Shown piece by piece: positions 33,973 to 35,034 of a stretch of DNA of 35,034 nucleotides. The notes below the pieces were generated by a model that did no database searches, was not told the DNA's origin, and was given only the letters and a program-made list of their open reading frames with translations. Each line of letters starts with the position of its first letter. Within the stretch, counting starts at the first letter, position 1. The stretch is from positions 1 through 35,034 of the forward strand of contig VGDZ01000029.1 in NCBI GenBank assembly GCA_016869515.1, given 5' to 3'. Source of the stretch: Alphaproteobacteria bacterium (GTDB taxonomy: Bacteria > Pseudomonadota > Alphaproteobacteria > VGDZ01). The position numbers and the translations under genes were made by a program.

Positions 33973-34731
33973 ATGCTGGCGCGGCCGGTCCTGGCGCTGG
34001 CGCTGCTTTGGGCCGGCGCGGCCGCGGCCGAAGCCCCGATCGTCAAGAGCGTGATCGACGGCGACACCGTCCTGCTCAGCACCGGCAAGGAGGTGCGTTT
34101 CGTCGGCATCCAGGCACCGAAGCTGCCCTTGGGTCGGCGCGGCTTTCCGACCTGGCCGCTGGCGCCCGAGGCCAAGGCGGCATTGGAGGGGCTGGCGCTC
34201 GGCCGCGCGGTCGAACTGGCCTGCCTGCAGGCTTGCGAGGACCGCCACGGCCGGCTGCTGATGCACCTGACCAGCGATCGCGGCGTCTGGCTGCAGGGCG
34301 AGATGCTGCGGCTGGGGCTGGCGCGGGTCTACACCTTCGCCGACAACCGGGCGCGCGCGGCCGAGATGCTGGCGATCGAGGCCGACGCGCGCGCGGCGCG
34401 GCGCGGCATCTGGGCGCTGGATTACTACGCCGTGCGCACGCCCGAGCAGGCCGGCGGCTTCGTCGGCCGCTACGAACTGGTCGAGGGCAAGGTGCTGGCG
34501 GTGGCCAGCGCCCAGGGCACCACCTTCCTCAATTTCGGGCCCGACCACCGCACCGATTTCACCATCGGCATCGATGCCGCCGCCCGCAAGCTGTTCCGCG
34601 AGGCCAAGCGCGATCCGAAGGCGCTGGCCGGCCAAACCGTCCGCGTGCGCGGCTGGATCAAATCCCGCGGCGGCCCCTTCATCGAGGCCAGCCACCCCGA
34701 ACAGATCGAATCGCTAGATCCGGGTCGATAG
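33973..34731 (+). CDS. Secreted staphylococcal-nuclease-like protein
   Basis: 252 residues. Signal peptide 1-20 (ends AAAAEA), then an SNase-type beta barrel with VIDGDTVLL, VRFVGIQAPK, EDRHGRLLMHL and LLRLG-like helix. Arg42 and Arg94 match the catalytic arginines of the nuclease, but the positions of Asp40, Thr41 and Glu43 are Gln47, Ala48 and Lys50. Nuclease activity may be lost or changed. About 90 further residues after residue 160 form an extra domain. It starts 2 bp after the phosphotransferase gene, and its 3' end overlaps COQ7 by 18 bp. Confidence 0.78.
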   Translation: MLARPVLALALLWAGAAAAEAPIVKSVIDGDTVLLSTGKEVRFVGIQAPKLPLGRRGFPTWPLAPEAKAALEGLALGRAVELACLQACEDRHGRLLMHLTSDRGVWLQGEMLRLGLARVYTFADNRARAAEMLAIEADARAARRGIWALDYYAVRTPEQAGGFVGRYELVEGKVLAVASAQGTTFLNFGPDHRTDFTIGIDAAARKLFREAKRDPKALAGQTVRVRGWIKSRGGPFIEASHPEQIESLDPGR

Positions 34732-35034
34732 GGCGATGGCCAGGCGCGAGGCGGCGCCGATCGCGGCCGACAGCACGCCATAGCCTGGTGCCGCCTCGGC
34801 GCCGTGATCCAGCGCGGTCTTTCCGTGCGCGATTTCCTCGGCGCGGAAGCGGGCGATGCGCTTGCGCAGCTTCGACTCGCCGGCCGGCAGCCGCGCCAGT
34901 TGTTCGGCGTAGTGCCGGTCGATCACCGCCTCGACCGCGACCGTGCAGGCCATGGCGGCCTTCTCGCCCAGCGCCGCCGTGGCCGCGCCCAGCGCCCAGC
35001 CGGCCGCGCGCCACACCGGCTCCAGCGCTGTCGG
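34714..35034 (-). CDS. coq7: COQ7-type demethoxyubiquinone hydroxylase, C-terminal part
   Basis: 107 codons up to the window edge; the N-terminus lies beyond 35034. ACTVAVEAVIDRHYAEQLARL, then RFRAEEIAHGKTALDHGAEAAPGY and SRLAIALSTRI, match the second half of COQ7, including the ExxH diiron ligands. It hydroxylates the ring of ubiquinone intermediates at the inner membrane. It converges with the nuclease-like gene and overlaps it by 18 bp. Confidence 0.9.
   Translation of the reverse strand, partial: PTALEPVWRAAGWALGAATAALGEKAAMACTVAVEAVIDRHYAEQLARLPAGESKLRKRIARFRAEEIAHGKTALDHGAEAAPGYGVLSAAIGAASRLAIALSTRI

Overview
The window is GC-rich chromosomal DNA of an alphaproteobacterium, probably from or near the Rhodospirillales. 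The main evidence is the gene set: a chvI-chvG-hprK-rapZ-EIIA(Man)-ptsH-ptsI operon, the iron regulator irr with an ICE-box operator, a COQ7-type ubiquinone hydroxylase, metX-metW, and a chorismate mutase-hisC-tyrC block. Genes are packed tightly and many join through 4-bp ATGA, GTGA or TTGA stop/start overlaps. Species-level placement is not possible from sequence alone.

Layout: (1) 1-2848 holds the 3' end of comM, then a low-GC cassette with one DUF3800-type gene and its own promoter, then ampG. The cassette is bracketed by imperfect 301-bp direct repeats of the comM-ampG junction, so both host genes keep complete ends. (2) 2845-7190 carries a macrodomain hydrolase, rsmB, a cytochrome c-P460 fusion whose last codons begin a 28-bp tandem repeat, and manC on the minus strand. 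(3) 7302-11767 carries tRNA-Gln(TTG), a PAS hybrid histidine kinase coupled to a WecA-like transferase, a secreted FliL-like protein and a glutamine amidotransferase. (4) 11818-19234 is a minus-strand run: a MATE transporter, the ChvIG two-component system, HprK, RapZ and the soluble PTS chain. No sugar permease lies in the window, so this looks like a regulatory phosphorelay. (5) 19319-26486 has a HugZ-like haem protein, DUF1272, arogenate/prephenate dehydrogenase, HisC-like aminotransferase, chorismate mutase, metX-metW, a methyltransferase and gloB. (6) 26493-29764 has upp, urc4 and urc1, a uracil-catabolism (URC) set; upp is bracketed by palindromic intergenic repeats. (7) 29845-32834 has irr followed by rubrerythrin, an HdrD/GlpC-like Fe-S protein and DUF3501. 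An ICE-box-like operator sits directly upstream of a strong rubrerythrin promoter. (8) 32912-35034 has an APH-fold phosphotransferase, a staphylococcal-nuclease-like secreted protein and the C-terminal part of COQ7.

The two most interesting parts are the DUF3800 cassette between comM and ampG, and the Irr-linked rubrerythrin/Fe-S/DUF3501 module, where the rubrerythrin lacks a rubredoxin domain and the neighbouring Fe-S protein could supply electrons. Several promoters put the -10 box only 6-9 bp before the start codon, which suggests leaderless mRNAs. No transposase, integrase, CRISPR array or rRNA gene was found. No stretch over 300 bp is without a gene.
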